Made by a program: the position numbers and the translations under genes
Notes under the pieces: generated by a model
Databases searched by the model: none
What the model saw: only the letters and a program-made list of their open reading frames with translations
Told to the model about the DNA's origin: nothing
Shown here: positions 15,613 to 24,755 of the stretch, one piece after another
Numbering within the stretch: position 1 is the stretch's first letter
Layout of the letters: the number at the start of each line of letters is the position of its first letter
Source of the DNA: Streptomyces bohaiensis
GTDB taxonomy: Bacteria > Actinomycetota > Actinomycetes > Streptomycetales > Streptomycetaceae
Assembly (NCBI RefSeq): GCF_012033785.1
Contig: NZ_JAAVJC010000020.1
Span: forward strand, 1-40,398
Direction: 5' to 3'
Length of the DNA: 40,398 nt

Positions 15613-17240
15613 AGGACGCCCTGCGGGGAGAGGGTGTCCGGGGTCTCCAGGGGCACCGGCCGGTAGTCGGCCGCGGTCGCCGGCACCCGCACACCGGCGG
15701 TGGCGAGCTGGGCCAGCCGGGTGTGGAAGGCCGCGCCGGCCATCAGGTGGTGGGCGACCTCGGCGACCCGCCGGTTGCCGGGTGGTTTGAGGTAGCTGGC
15801 GTTGACCCAGTCGTTGAAGCTGCCCATCGCCGGGCCGCACCAGATCTGGTAGTCCGTCCGCCGCCCGGGTTCGCCGGTGACCGCCCACCGGGAGGCCATC
15901 CCCAGGTACCAGCGGAAGACCAGGGCCATCTGCCGCTTGGGGTTGCCGCGCGCCCGGTCCAGCTGGGCGGGGTCGCGGCGCTCGAAGTAGTCGACGCACT
16001 CCTGCCACACCTCGGCCAGCGGGCGGCGGAAGATCTGGCTCTCCAGCCGGTCCCGCTCGGCCGGCGGCAGCGAGTCCAGCCCCTCGTGGCTCTGGTACAG
16101 CCGGTGCAGCAGCTTGGCCCGCATCGGGAAGAGCGTGCCCTTCTTGAGGACCTGGAGTTCCACGCCCATCTCGAACATGTCGGCGGCGGGCGCCATCTCG
16201 CAGTCGGCGATACCCGTCTCGGCGAGCAGCGCCTTGGCCTCCTTGGAGGTGCCCGACTCCACGCAGGACTGGTTGACGGAGCCGGTGACCACGTACGCCG
16301 CCCCCATGGCGAACGCGGCGGCCACCGCGACGGGCGTGCCCAGCCCCCCGGCCGCGCCGACCCGTACCGGCTCCCGGTAGCGGTGCTCGTGCTGCACGGT
16401 GTCGCGCAGCCGCAGCACGGTGGGCAGCAGCGCGGTCAGCGGACGGCGGTCCGTGTGGCCGCCGGAGTCCGCCTCGACGGTGATGTCGTCGGCGAGCGGC
16501 AGGTGACGGGCCAACTCGGCCTGCTCGGCGGTGATGTGGCCGCTCTCCAGCAGCGAGGCGACCAGGGCGGCGGGGGCGGGCCGCATGAAGATCTCGGCCG
16601 TCTCGGTGCGGGAGATCTTGGCGATCAGCCGGTGGGAGGCGTGCGGCCTGCCCTGCTGGTCACGGGTGAGGCCGCTCAGCCGGTAGCGGACGACGTGCGG
16701 GGTGAGCGCCAGGAACGCCGAGGCCTCGACGCAGGGCACGCGGTGGCGCAGGAACAGCTCCACGGCCTCCCGCTCCAGCCGCTCCTCGCTGGGGCTGTGG
16801 ATGAGGTTGACGGCGTAGGGCAGCCCCGGGATCTCGGCGGCGAACCGGCGCAGCGCCGCCTCGATGGTCTCCGGCAGCTGCCCGGCCGCGCCGTAGGACG
16901 CCAGGAACCCGGCCCGGGCCGAGGCGATCACCAGGTCGGCGGAGGCGATGCCGCCGGCCATCGCACCGGCGAGGTAGGAGTGGCGCACCCCGTGGGCGGC
17001 GCGGAAGGCAGGCGAGCCGAGCCGGTCGGCGGTCAGCGGTCCGACGGCGGCCAGCAGCGGCAGCCCGGAGGCGCCGGCGGAGGCGGCGGCCCGCCCGCCG
17101 GCCACCGCGCCGATGCCCTCCGGCGCGCGGACGACGAAGCACGGCTGGTCGAGAGCGGCGAGGGCCTGGTAGATGAGCTCCGGCGTGGTGCCGGGACACG
17201 ACGGACCCTGCCACTGGAGCGGGGTGGGTGCGGTGGTCAT
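15609..17240 (-). CDS. pfaD: PfaD-family enoyl reductase
   Basis: A 543-residue FMN-dependent TIM-barrel protein of the PfaD family, full length. Diagnostic blocks are present: FVVRAPEGIGAVAGG near the N-terminus, SYLAGAMAGGIASADLVIA, ADSGGHTDRRPL (flavin/substrate region), GSVNQSCVESGTS and KKGTLFPMRAKLLHRLYQS. In Pfa synthases this trans-acting reductase reduces the enoyl intermediate in cycles that give saturated units, and is skipped or preceded by isomerisation in cycles that keep a double bond. ATG 17240 lies 41 bases after the PfaC-like stop; a weak GAGGAG is about 12 bases upstream. The next gene overlaps its stop by four bases. Confidence 0.95.
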   Translation of the reverse strand: MTTAPTPLQWQGPSCPGTTPELIYQALAALDQPCFVVRAPEGIGAVAGGRAAASAGASGLPLLAAVGPLTADRLGSPAFRAAHGVRHSYLAGAMAGGIASADLVIASARAGFLASYGAAGQLPETIEAALRRFAAEIPGLPYAVNLIHSPSEERLEREAVELFLRHRVPCVEASAFLALTPHVVRYRLSGLTRDQQGRPHASHRLIAKISRTETAEIFMRPAPAALVASLLESGHITAEQAELARHLPLADDITVEADSGGHTDRRPLTALLPTVLRLRDTVQHEHRYREPVRVGAAGGLGTPVAVAAAFAMGAAYVVTGSVNQSCVESGTSKEAKALLAETGIADCEMAPAADMFEMGVELQVLKKGTLFPMRAKLLHRLYQSHEGLDSLPPAERDRLESQIFRRPLAEVWQECVDYFERRDPAQLDRARGNPKRQMALVFRWYLGMASRWAVTGEPGRRTDYQIWCGPAMGSFNDWVNASYLKPPGNRRVAEVAHHLMAGAAFHTRLAQLATAGVRVPATAADYRPVPLETPDTLSPQGVL

Positions 17241-17281
17241 GACGGTGGAGGTCTCCTCGTGGTGCGCGGCGGTCGGGGCGG

Positions 17282-20200
17282 TCAGTCCTCGGAGCGGACC
17301 TCGATGGCGACATCGGTGAGTTCGTAGATGCGCATGCCGTTCTTGGAGAGGTCGGCGTCCGCGACGACGACCACGCGGCCGGCGGTGCGCCGCACCTCCT
17401 TGACGTGCACGTCGAAGGTCAGCCGGCCGTCGTCGCGCAGGATCTGGCCGCGGTACTTCCAGCTCATGGCGATGTCGGTGGCCGGGGCGAACCGGGGCCG
17501 CGGCACGTCGTTCGCCAGTCCCCGGTCGACGGTGTACAGGCGCAGCGCCTGGAGGATGGCCTCGACGCCGAGGGAGCCCGGCATGACGGGGTCGCGGTGG
17601 AAGTGGCAGGAGAAGTACCACTCGTCGGGCCGGACGGCCCGCTCGCCGTGGAGGTAGCCCCGGCCGTACCGCCCGCCGTCGTCGACCAGGTCGACGTGGT
17701 CGACGAGGTCGAAGTGCCCGCCGGGCAGCCGGGGACCGCCGGTGCCTGCATCGGTGTCCGCGTCGGCGTCGGCGTCGGTGGACGGGGTGATCCGCCGGAC
17801 GCGGGAGGCGTCGGGCGCTTCGGACTCCAGCCAGGACGGGACCCGCCGGCCGCCGTCCAGGCCGACCTGGTTGGCCAGGGCGCTCTCGCTGAAGTAGCCG
17901 AAGAGGGACTCGCCGCGGTAGAAGACCTCACCGTCAGCGGAGAGTTCGTAGGAGAACTTCTGCAGGACGGCGCCGCTGATGGCGCTGGTCATGAGCAGGG
18001 TGGAGTGGTGTCGGACGGTGCGGCCCCGCAGGTCGAGGTCCTTCACCAGGGTGGCGGTGCCGTCCAGGTTGCGGATCGCGTACTCGGTCCCGGGTGTCTC
18101 GAGGGTGGCGCCCAGGTAGTAGCCGAGCAGGATCGCGGCCTGGAGCGAGGTCTCCATGTACACGCAGTTCGGCATGTGGGGGTGCGCGTTGTGCGTGTAG
18201 TACCAGGCGTCCGGCGGTGAGTCGTACTCGGTGACCATCTCCGGCGTCCCGGAGAAGTCGCCCCGGACGCCGGTGAGGCTCATGATCCGGTCGACGAACT
18301 GGAAGTCGCCGTTGGGGATGTAGGGGGCGCGGGAGGCGGCGTAGATGTCGAACTCGGGGCCCATGGCGGTGCCCAGGTCGCCCTTGGCCGCGTGGGCCAG
18401 GTGCAGTTCGTTGATCATGGCGGGCTCACCGGCGCGGTTGCGGCGGCCCAGGAAGGCGGGGACGCCGCCCTTCTCCGGCCGGTAGGGCGTGCCGTCCTTC
18501 TCCCGTATCTGGATGCCGAAGTTCCGCATCCGGATCACCGGCTTGTCGCCGAGGTGGACCCGCACGTCGGCGACGACCGTCGGCCGGGGCAGCAGCGTCA
18601 GCTCCCTGACCTCCACCTCGTAGCGGATCTCCCGGTCCCGCGGGGTGATCTGGCCCCGCACCTGGACGGACGTCCGGAGCCCGACGACCGTCTGGAAGCG
18701 GGCGTCGGGGAGGACCAGGTGCATCCCCTGGTGGAGCAGGTAGGTCTGGAGGATCTGCACCGCGCCCTCGGCGACCAGAGAGCCGGCGAGGACCGGGTCG
18801 TCGGGGAAGTGGCAGGTGAAGTACCAGGCGTCGGGCTCCAGGCGTTTGACGGCGGTGAGAGCGCCCAGACCGCGCGGGCCGCCGGTGCGGTCGACGGTGA
18901 TCTCGTCGGCCATGCGCAGCCGGGCGTCGGGCAGCCGCAGCGCCGGGTTGAGGCCGGGGTCCTGGCCGTGGTCCGGGCCGAAGACGTCCCCCGGTCTCCC
19001 CTGGGCGAGCAGGTCGAGGTCGGCGGAGGTGAGGTGGTCGCGGGTGGTGCGGGCCAGCGGCTTGAACCACGTCCGGGTCAGCGCCTCCCGTTCCGCCCGG
19101 TCACGTGCGGTCTCCACCACCCCCAGGGGGCTCTCCAGCTCTTCCTCGCTGAAGAACCCGGCGCAGGCGTCCTTGAGTTCGAGGATCAGCTCACCGTCGG
19201 CGTAGCAGAGGTAGCTGAAGAAGAAGAGGGTGACCTCGCCCTGGTGGACGAAGCGGTCGATGGAGATGTCGTAGCGCAGGGTCTGGCCGGTGGTCGGCAG
19301 GTCCCCGTGGAAGACCAGGGTGCTGTCCAGCAGCCGGTAGACGCGTCGGCCCTGGTTGCGGAAGTCGATCCCCAGGTAGCTGATGAGCAGCAGGTCGCAC
19401 TGGCCGGCCTCGATGGCCACGGCCGGGGGGACGCCGCCGTCGACCGCGTACCAGGCGTCCTCGGGGACGTCGTACTCGGTGGTGATGGTGGAGGGCTTGA
19501 ACTCGCCGGGCACCGCGTCGATCGCGGTGACCCGGGTGACGAAGTGATACGGGGGAGCGGGCAGTCGGACGCGCTTGCCGTAGCTGTCGACGGGAGCGAA
19601 CGCGGCACCGAAGACGTCGGCGACGCTGCCGGTCGCGAACGCCAGCAGCTCCTGTTCGTTCCACACCGGCCCGCCGGTGGTGTTTGGTCCGTCGACGGCG
19701 TCCGGTGTCCCGGCGGTGTCCCGGCGGCCGCCGGGCGCGGCGTCCGCCGCGCGCGGGGCCTCCTGCGGCGCGGGGACGGTCGGTGCCGCGGACCGGTCGG
19801 CGGGGGCGGGCGACGGGGCCGCGGGGAGGGCGTGCGCGGGGGCCGAGGGGGCGGGCGTGGGCGCGCCGAGCGTGTCCAGGACCTGGCCGAGCGCCGCCTG
19901 TTGCAGCACCTGCTGGGTCTCCATGACGACCTGGTGGGTGTCCACCATCTGCCGGCGCAGTTCACGCACCAGGTCGGCGGCCGCGTAGCCGGGGGAGGCG
20001 GGGGAGACGGGAAGCACTGCGCGGGGGACGGGCGGCGCCGCCGCCGTCGCAGCCGCAACGACCGGTGCGACGGCGGTCCCCGGCGTGGCCGCGTCCGGCG
20101 AGGGTTCCGGCGAGGACTCCGGCGCGGCCCAGGGCAGGACCGCGACCGGATCGCCGTCGAAGGTCATCACCTCGGGCTCGCTCAGGGTCGGATCGGTGGG

Positions 20201-23200
20201 CATCGGGGCGTTCTCCTCTGACAGGGCGGGGACGGACGGGGCCACTGGTGCGAGCGGCGCCGCCGACCGTGCCGCGGCCACGGCCGGGTGGCGCGCCGTG
20301 ACGGCGGACCGGGCCGCCAGGACGGGGCGGACCGCCTCGGTCACCGCCGCGGCGACGGGGGCGCCGCCACCGACGGCGAACCGCCGCCGGGAGGGGCGCG
20401 CGGACGGGCCGGCGGGCGCCAGCAGCGCGGACAGCCGGACCGGGAGACCGTGGGCGACGAGCCGGGCGACGAGTTCGGCCAGCGGACGAACGGTGTCGGC
20501 GCCGCGCCGGTCGACGGCCACCGCGAGATGCGGACGGTCGCCGAGGGTCTCCCGGACCCAGCGGGTGCAGGTGGCGCTCGGGCCGACCTCGATGAAGTAC
20601 CGGTAGCCCCGCTGGTGGGCCGCGTCGACCAGGCGCGGGAAGTCGATCGTCGACCGCAGGGTCCGGGCGATCCGCCGGGCCACCGCGCCGCGTTCCAGGT
20701 CGGCGATGGGCCCGTAGTCGTAGGCGCTGAGCAGCTCCAGCCCGCCCGGGTCCCCGGTCCGGTGGTCGTTCAGCTCGGCCAGCCCGTCGACCTCGGCGTC
20801 GACCGGCGGACAGTGCATCACCGCGTTGACGGGCGAACGGGCGGCCTGGCAGCCGAGCGCGGCGATGAGCTGCCGGCACTGGTCGGGGTCACCGGCGACG
20901 ACCGTCTCGGTCGGGGTGTTGACGTGGGTGAGGAAGACCTTGTCGTACCCGGTCAGGGCCGCCCGGACCCGGTCGGCGTCACCGAGCAGGACGTGACAGG
21001 CCCAGACCTCGGAGTCGGCGGTCTCCTCGGGGAGGCCCCACGCCTCGCGGACGGTTCTGCGGGGACCGCACAGGCGGTCGCGGAAGAGCGGGGTGGCGCT
21101 GATCCGGTCGTCCCGCCGGGCCGAGCGGTGCCATCCGCCGGTGGCGAAGAGCATGCTGCTCTCCCCCAGGCTGTAGCCGAACGCGCCGTGGGCCGGGACG
21201 CCCAGGATCTCCCGGACCAGGTCGGTGTGGAGGATGGCGAAGGTGGTGCCGGTGGCCAGCATGAACGGCAGGTCCTCGCTGAGCGCCGCCTCGTGCCGCA
21301 TCAGCTCCCGGCGGGTCGGTGCGGTGGTCCCGCGCGGGTACAGCTCGGCGGTGCGGAAGGCGCGGTCCGGGTCCGCCGTCTCCCGCTCGAAGGTGTCCCG
21401 CAGCGCCGGGAAGGCGCGGAAGAGGTCACGGCCGAGCCCGGGGTAGGTGTTGACGGCACCCGGGTAGACCAGCGCGACCTTCGCGTCCGGGCCGATCGGG
21501 GAGGCCGTGAAGTAGCTTCCGGCCGGGGTGCTCCACTCGCCGCCGGCCGCGTGCGCGGCGGGCAGGTCCGCCAGGGCGCGGTCCAGTTGGGCGAGCAGCT
21601 GCGAGCCGTTCCGGCCGACCAGGACGCAGCGCAGCGCGGCGTCGGCGGGAAGGTCCGCCGCGGCGCGCCTGGCAGTCTCCCAGGGGTCGACCCCCGTGGT
21701 CCCGGTGAGGTCGGCGCGGGCCGCCTCCAGCGCGGTGAGCAACCCGGGCAGGTCCTCGGCCCCCAGGGGGAGCAGCAGCGGGCCGCCGGCCCGCTGCCAG
21801 TCGGAGGGGCGGGGAGCGGGGTGCTGTCCGGAGGAGAGCACGAGATGGCCGTGGATGCCCCCCGCGCCGAGGAACGACACCGCGGCCCGGCGGCGGCCCT
21901 CGCGGGTGCGGCGGAGCCAGGGGCGGGAGCTGTCGGGAACGTACAGCGCGGACCGGTCGAAGGCGTCGGCGAGGTCGGCGGCGGGCCGGGTCCAGGTGGG
22001 GGTGCCGGGGAGGTACCCGTGGTGGGCGCTGAGGACGGCGCGCAGCAGCCCCGCCATGCCGGCGGCCGCCCCGGTGCGGCCGAACTGGGCGCCGGCGCTG
22101 CCGAGCGCCACCTCGGCCGCGCCGCGCGGGTAGACCTCGGCCAGCGCGTCGAGTTCGGCACGGTCGGCGGCGTCGTCGCCGTCGGCGTGGGCCTCCAGGT
22201 AGCCGATGTCCGCGGGCTCGGCGCTGGCCACCCGCAGGGCGCGGCGGGCGGTCTCGGCCAGCAGGGCGGGATCGGCGCCGGCCGGGACGCCGTCCACCGG
22301 GGCGGCGTAGCCGATCTCGACCGCCTCCAGCCGGCCGTAGGCGGTGGGCCGGGGCCGGTCGGGGTCGTCGGCGCGGGTGAGGACGACGGCGCCCGCACCC
22401 TCCCCGATCCGCCAACCACGGCTGCCCTCGCCGAAGCTGAGGCCGGGCCCGGAGGCCGGGCCGTCGCCCCGGGCGGTGCGCAGCAGCAGCGACTCGGGGG
22501 AGGCCGCCAGGTCCACGGCGCCGACCAGGACCGCCTCGGTGGCCGGTTCGCGGAGCAGCGACCGGGCCACCCGCAGGGCCTCCGCGGTCCCGGCCTCGCC
22601 GGCGGAGAGGGTGAAGGAGGGGCCGGTGAAGTTCCACAGCGAGGAGATCCGGCTGGTCATGATGTTGCCGATGTAGCTGAGCACTTCGTTGGCGACGATG
22701 GGCCGGTGGACGCCCTCGCGAGCGGCGGCGGCCAGTCCGGCGAGTTCGTCCTCGCTCAGGTCGACTCCGGTGGCCGCGGCGACCTCGCGGAGGAACGAGC
22801 CCAGCCCGTAGCGGGCGAGGTGCAGGTGGGCGCTGGGCTCGATCTCCATGGCGATGACGACGCCGATCCGGCGTGCTGCAGGCGCCTGTTCCCCCTCGGC
22901 GGGTGCCCGGGAGTAGCCGGCGTCCCGCAGGGCCTCCTCTGCCACCTCGGAGATCAGGGCGTGCTGGAGGTTGTACTCGCCGAGGTCGGAGGGCGGTATC
23001 CGCTGGTCGACGGGGTCGACGTCCACGGAGGCGACGAACGCACCGGGCGGAAGGCTGCCGGGGGTGAGTCCGGCGGCGGCGAGCGTGCCGTCGGGGGTGG
23101 TCTCCAGCCCCCGCCAGCGGCGTGCGGGAAGCGGGCCGAGGACGTCGGTGCCCTCGAACTGCGCGCGCTCGACGTCCCAGGCGGTCGTCAGGGGGCCGAA

Positions 23201-24676
23201 GTGGGCGCCGATCCCGGTGATGTCCAGGTGCGGCGCGGGGTCCGGTCCGGTGTGCGGCGCGGGGTTCGGCTCGGTGCCGGGCGCGGTCTCCGGGCTGGGG
23301 GCGGCCGCCGCCGGCTGCGGAGTGCCCTGCGGGACGGAGAGCACGACGTGGGCGTTGGTGCCGCCGAAGCCGAAGGCAGAGACCGCCGCATGGCGCGGGC
23401 CGGTGCCGTCGCCGTCGCCGACGGGCCAGCTCCGGCCCTCGCGGACGAGAGCGCCCTCGGGCAGCGCGGTCTGCGGCCGGGTGACGCCGATGGTGGGCGG
23501 GATGTGGCCGTGGTGCGCGGCGAGGACCACCTTGATGAGGCTGCTGAGTCCGGCGACCGTCAGCAGGTGGCCGATGTTGCCCTTCACCGAGCCGAGCAGC
23601 GGCACCCTGCCCCGGTCGCCGAAGAAGGCGGTGACCGTCTCGCTCTCGGTGCGGTCCCCGACGGGGGTGCCGGTGGCGTGGCATTCGAGGTAGTCGACCC
23701 GCGACGGGCTCAACCCGGCGTCCTCGTAAGCAAGTTCGTAGGCGCGGTGCTGGCCGGCGGCATGGGGCACCAGCAGGTGGCGGCCGGTGCCGTCGTTGGA
23801 GAGGCCGATGCCGTCGATGACGGCGTAGATGCGCTCCCCCGCGGCCAGCGCGTCCGGCAGTCGGCGGACCGCCAGCATCCCCGCGCCCTGCCCGGTGAGG
23901 ATGCCGCCGGAGGCGGTGTCGAAGGGCTGGCTGAACCCGTCCTCGGGGTAGGCGTGCAGGTCCGAGAAGGAGAGGTGGATGAGGGTCGGGTCGGGCGCCG
24001 ACACGCCGCCGGCGAGCGCCAGGTCGGCCTCCCCGGACTCCAGGTGGTCGCAGGCGAGTTTCAGCGCGTACAGCGTCGAGGAGCAGGCGGCGTCCAACGC
24101 GTACCGGGGACCGCCCAGCCCGAGGGCGGCCGCGGTGACGGCGGCGGGGGCGCCGCTGACGCGGGCGTTGTCGGCGGTGGCCGGCTCGGCGGGCGGCGGG
24201 GGAGCGGCGCCGCCGCGGCGGAGACCCGTCACCCCGGCGTCCGTCAGGCCGTGCAGCACGTTCTCGTGCACGAGGGGAAGACTCAGCGCCGCCGAGGACG
24301 GGGTGGGGAAGGAGTAGTTGCCCAGGACGAGAGCGGTGCGGGCGAGGATGTCGGGGCGGTCGGCGTGCCCGCTGTCGCGCAGCGCCTCCCGGCCGGTGTG
24401 CAGCGTCCAGTGGAAGAGCCGGTCGAGTCGGCTCAGGTGCGCCGGGTCCAGCCGGTAGCCGGACGGGTCGAAGCGGAATCCGCTGACGAACCCGCCCCTG
24501 GCGCAGCGGATGCGGTGCGCGGGGTCGGCGGCCGGCTCCGTGAGCGCGGACCCGAAGACCTCCGCCCCGCCCTCGCGGCGGCTGTCCGTGCCGGACCGGA
24601 GGTTGTCCCAGAATTCGTTCGGGGTGCGGGCCCCGGGAAACAGGCAGGAGAGCCCGACGATCGCGTACGTGCTCAT
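17282..24676 (-). CDS. pfaC: PfaC-like synthase subunit with fused PfaB-type acyltransferase: KS-CLF-AT-(hot-dog)x4
   Basis: 2464 residues. Domain order: an active ketosynthase (Cys in DAACSST near 197, His in ECHATG near 330 and GNIGHLL near 367); a chain-length-factor-like KS lacking the Cys (SAGEAGTAEAL near 692); an acyltransferase (GYSLGESS near 1167, His in MHCPPV); a Pro/Ala-rich linker with the helix MVDTHQVVMETQQVLQQ; and four FabA-like hot-dog folds. The first (WYAVDGGVPPAVAIEAGQ, near 1744) lacks the His, as is usual in PfaC. The others keep it: CHFPDDPVLAGSL near 1957, NAHPHMPNCVY near 2165 and CHFHRDPVMPGSL near 2360. Together they should form two double-hot-dog dehydratase/isomerases. 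Marine systems carry the AT as separate PfaB; fusion here recalls terrestrial myxobacterial Pfa3, but without its C-terminal acyltransferase. The start ATG 24676 follows GGAAGGA. Confidence 0.93.
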   Translation of the reverse strand: MSTYAIVGLSCLFPGARTPNEFWDNLRSGTDSRREGGAEVFGSALTEPAADPAHRIRCARGGFVSGFRFDPSGYRLDPAHLSRLDRLFHWTLHTGREALRDSGHADRPDILARTALVLGNYSFPTPSSAALSLPLVHENVLHGLTDAGVTGLRRGGAAPPPPAEPATADNARVSGAPAAVTAAALGLGGPRYALDAACSSTLYALKLACDHLESGEADLALAGGVSAPDPTLIHLSFSDLHAYPEDGFSQPFDTASGGILTGQGAGMLAVRRLPDALAAGERIYAVIDGIGLSNDGTGRHLLVPHAAGQHRAYELAYEDAGLSPSRVDYLECHATGTPVGDRTESETVTAFFGDRGRVPLLGSVKGNIGHLLTVAGLSSLIKVVLAAHHGHIPPTIGVTRPQTALPEGALVREGRSWPVGDGDGTGPRHAAVSAFGFGGTNAHVVLSVPQGTPQPAAAAPSPETAPGTEPNPAPHTGPDPAPHLDITGIGAHFGPLTTAWDVERAQFEGTDVLGPLPARRWRGLETTPDGTLAAAGLTPGSLPPGAFVASVDVDPVDQRIPPSDLGEYNLQHALISEVAEEALRDAGYSRAPAEGEQAPAARRIGVVIAMEIEPSAHLHLARYGLGSFLREVAAATGVDLSEDELAGLAAAAREGVHRPIVANEVLSYIGNIMTSRISSLWNFTGPSFTLSAGEAGTAEALRVARSLLREPATEAVLVGAVDLAASPESLLLRTARGDGPASGPGLSFGEGSRGWRIGEGAGAVVLTRADDPDRPRPTAYGRLEAVEIGYAAPVDGVPAGADPALLAETARRALRVASAEPADIGYLEAHADGDDAADRAELDALAEVYPRGAAEVALGSAGAQFGRTGAAAGMAGLLRAVLSAHHGYLPGTPTWTRPAADLADAFDRSALYVPDSSRPWLRRTREGRRRAAVSFLGAGGIHGHLVLSSGQHPAPRPSDWQRAGGPLLLPLGAEDLPGLLTALEAARADLTGTTGVDPWETARRAAADLPADAALRCVLVGRNGSQLLAQLDRALADLPAAHAAGGEWSTPAGSYFTASPIGPDAKVALVYPGAVNTYPGLGRDLFRAFPALRDTFERETADPDRAFRTAELYPRGTTAPTRRELMRHEAALSEDLPFMLATGTTFAILHTDLVREILGVPAHGAFGYSLGESSMLFATGGWHRSARRDDRISATPLFRDRLCGPRRTVREAWGLPEETADSEVWACHVLLGDADRVRAALTGYDKVFLTHVNTPTETVVAGDPDQCRQLIAALGCQAARSPVNAVMHCPPVDAEVDGLAELNDHRTGDPGGLELLSAYDYGPIADLERGAVARRIARTLRSTIDFPRLVDAAHQRGYRYFIEVGPSATCTRWVRETLGDRPHLAVAVDRRGADTVRPLAELVARLVAHGLPVRLSALLAPAGPSARPSRRRFAVGGGAPVAAAVTEAVRPVLAARSAVTARHPAVAAARSAAPLAPVAPSVPALSEENAPMPTDPTLSEPEVMTFDGDPVAVLPWAAPESSPEPSPDAATPGTAVAPVVAAATAAAPPVPRAVLPVSPASPGYAAADLVRELRRQMVDTHQVVMETQQVLQQAALGQVLDTLGAPTPAPSAPAHALPAAPSPAPADRSAAPTVPAPQEAPRAADAAPGGRRDTAGTPDAVDGPNTTGGPVWNEQELLAFATGSVADVFGAAFAPVDSYGKRVRLPAPPYHFVTRVTAIDAVPGEFKPSTITTEYDVPEDAWYAVDGGVPPAVAIEAGQCDLLLISYLGIDFRNQGRRVYRLLDSTLVFHGDLPTTGQTLRYDISIDRFVHQGEVTLFFFSYLCYADGELILELKDACAGFFSEEELESPLGVVETARDRAEREALTRTWFKPLARTTRDHLTSADLDLLAQGRPGDVFGPDHGQDPGLNPALRLPDARLRMADEITVDRTGGPRGLGALTAVKRLEPDAWYFTCHFPDDPVLAGSLVAEGAVQILQTYLLHQGMHLVLPDARFQTVVGLRTSVQVRGQITPRDREIRYEVEVRELTLLPRPTVVADVRVHLGDKPVIRMRNFGIQIREKDGTPYRPEKGGVPAFLGRRNRAGEPAMINELHLAHAAKGDLGTAMGPEFDIYAASRAPYIPNGDFQFVDRIMSLTGVRGDFSGTPEMVTEYDSPPDAWYYTHNAHPHMPNCVYMETSLQAAILLGYYLGATLETPGTEYAIRNLDGTATLVKDLDLRGRTVRHHSTLLMTSAISGAVLQKFSYELSADGEVFYRGESLFGYFSESALANQVGLDGGRRVPSWLESEAPDASRVRRITPSTDADADADTDAGTGGPRLPGGHFDLVDHVDLVDDGGRYGRGYLHGERAVRPDEWYFSCHFHRDPVMPGSLGVEAILQALRLYTVDRGLANDVPRPRFAPATDIAMSWKYRGQILRDDGRLTFDVHVKEVRRTAGRVVVVADADLSKNGMRIYELTDVAIEVRSED

Positions 24677-24707
24677 GACGGCTGTGGTCCTTCCGGACTG
24701 GGGGATG

Positions 24708-24743
24708 GGCCGGCGGCGGAGCGGCTGCGCGCCGCCGCCGGCC
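24708..24743 (-). other. Intercistronic stem-loop between pfaA-like and pfaC-like genes
   Basis: A perfect 12-bp stem (24708-24719 with 24732-24743) and 12-base loop lies in the 79-base gap between the two giant genes. It could modulate read-through or protect processed mRNA ends and thus tune subunit ratios. It is not obligatorily a terminator because the operon continues. Confidence 0.6.
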
Positions 24744-24755
24744 GTGGTGTCTGCG

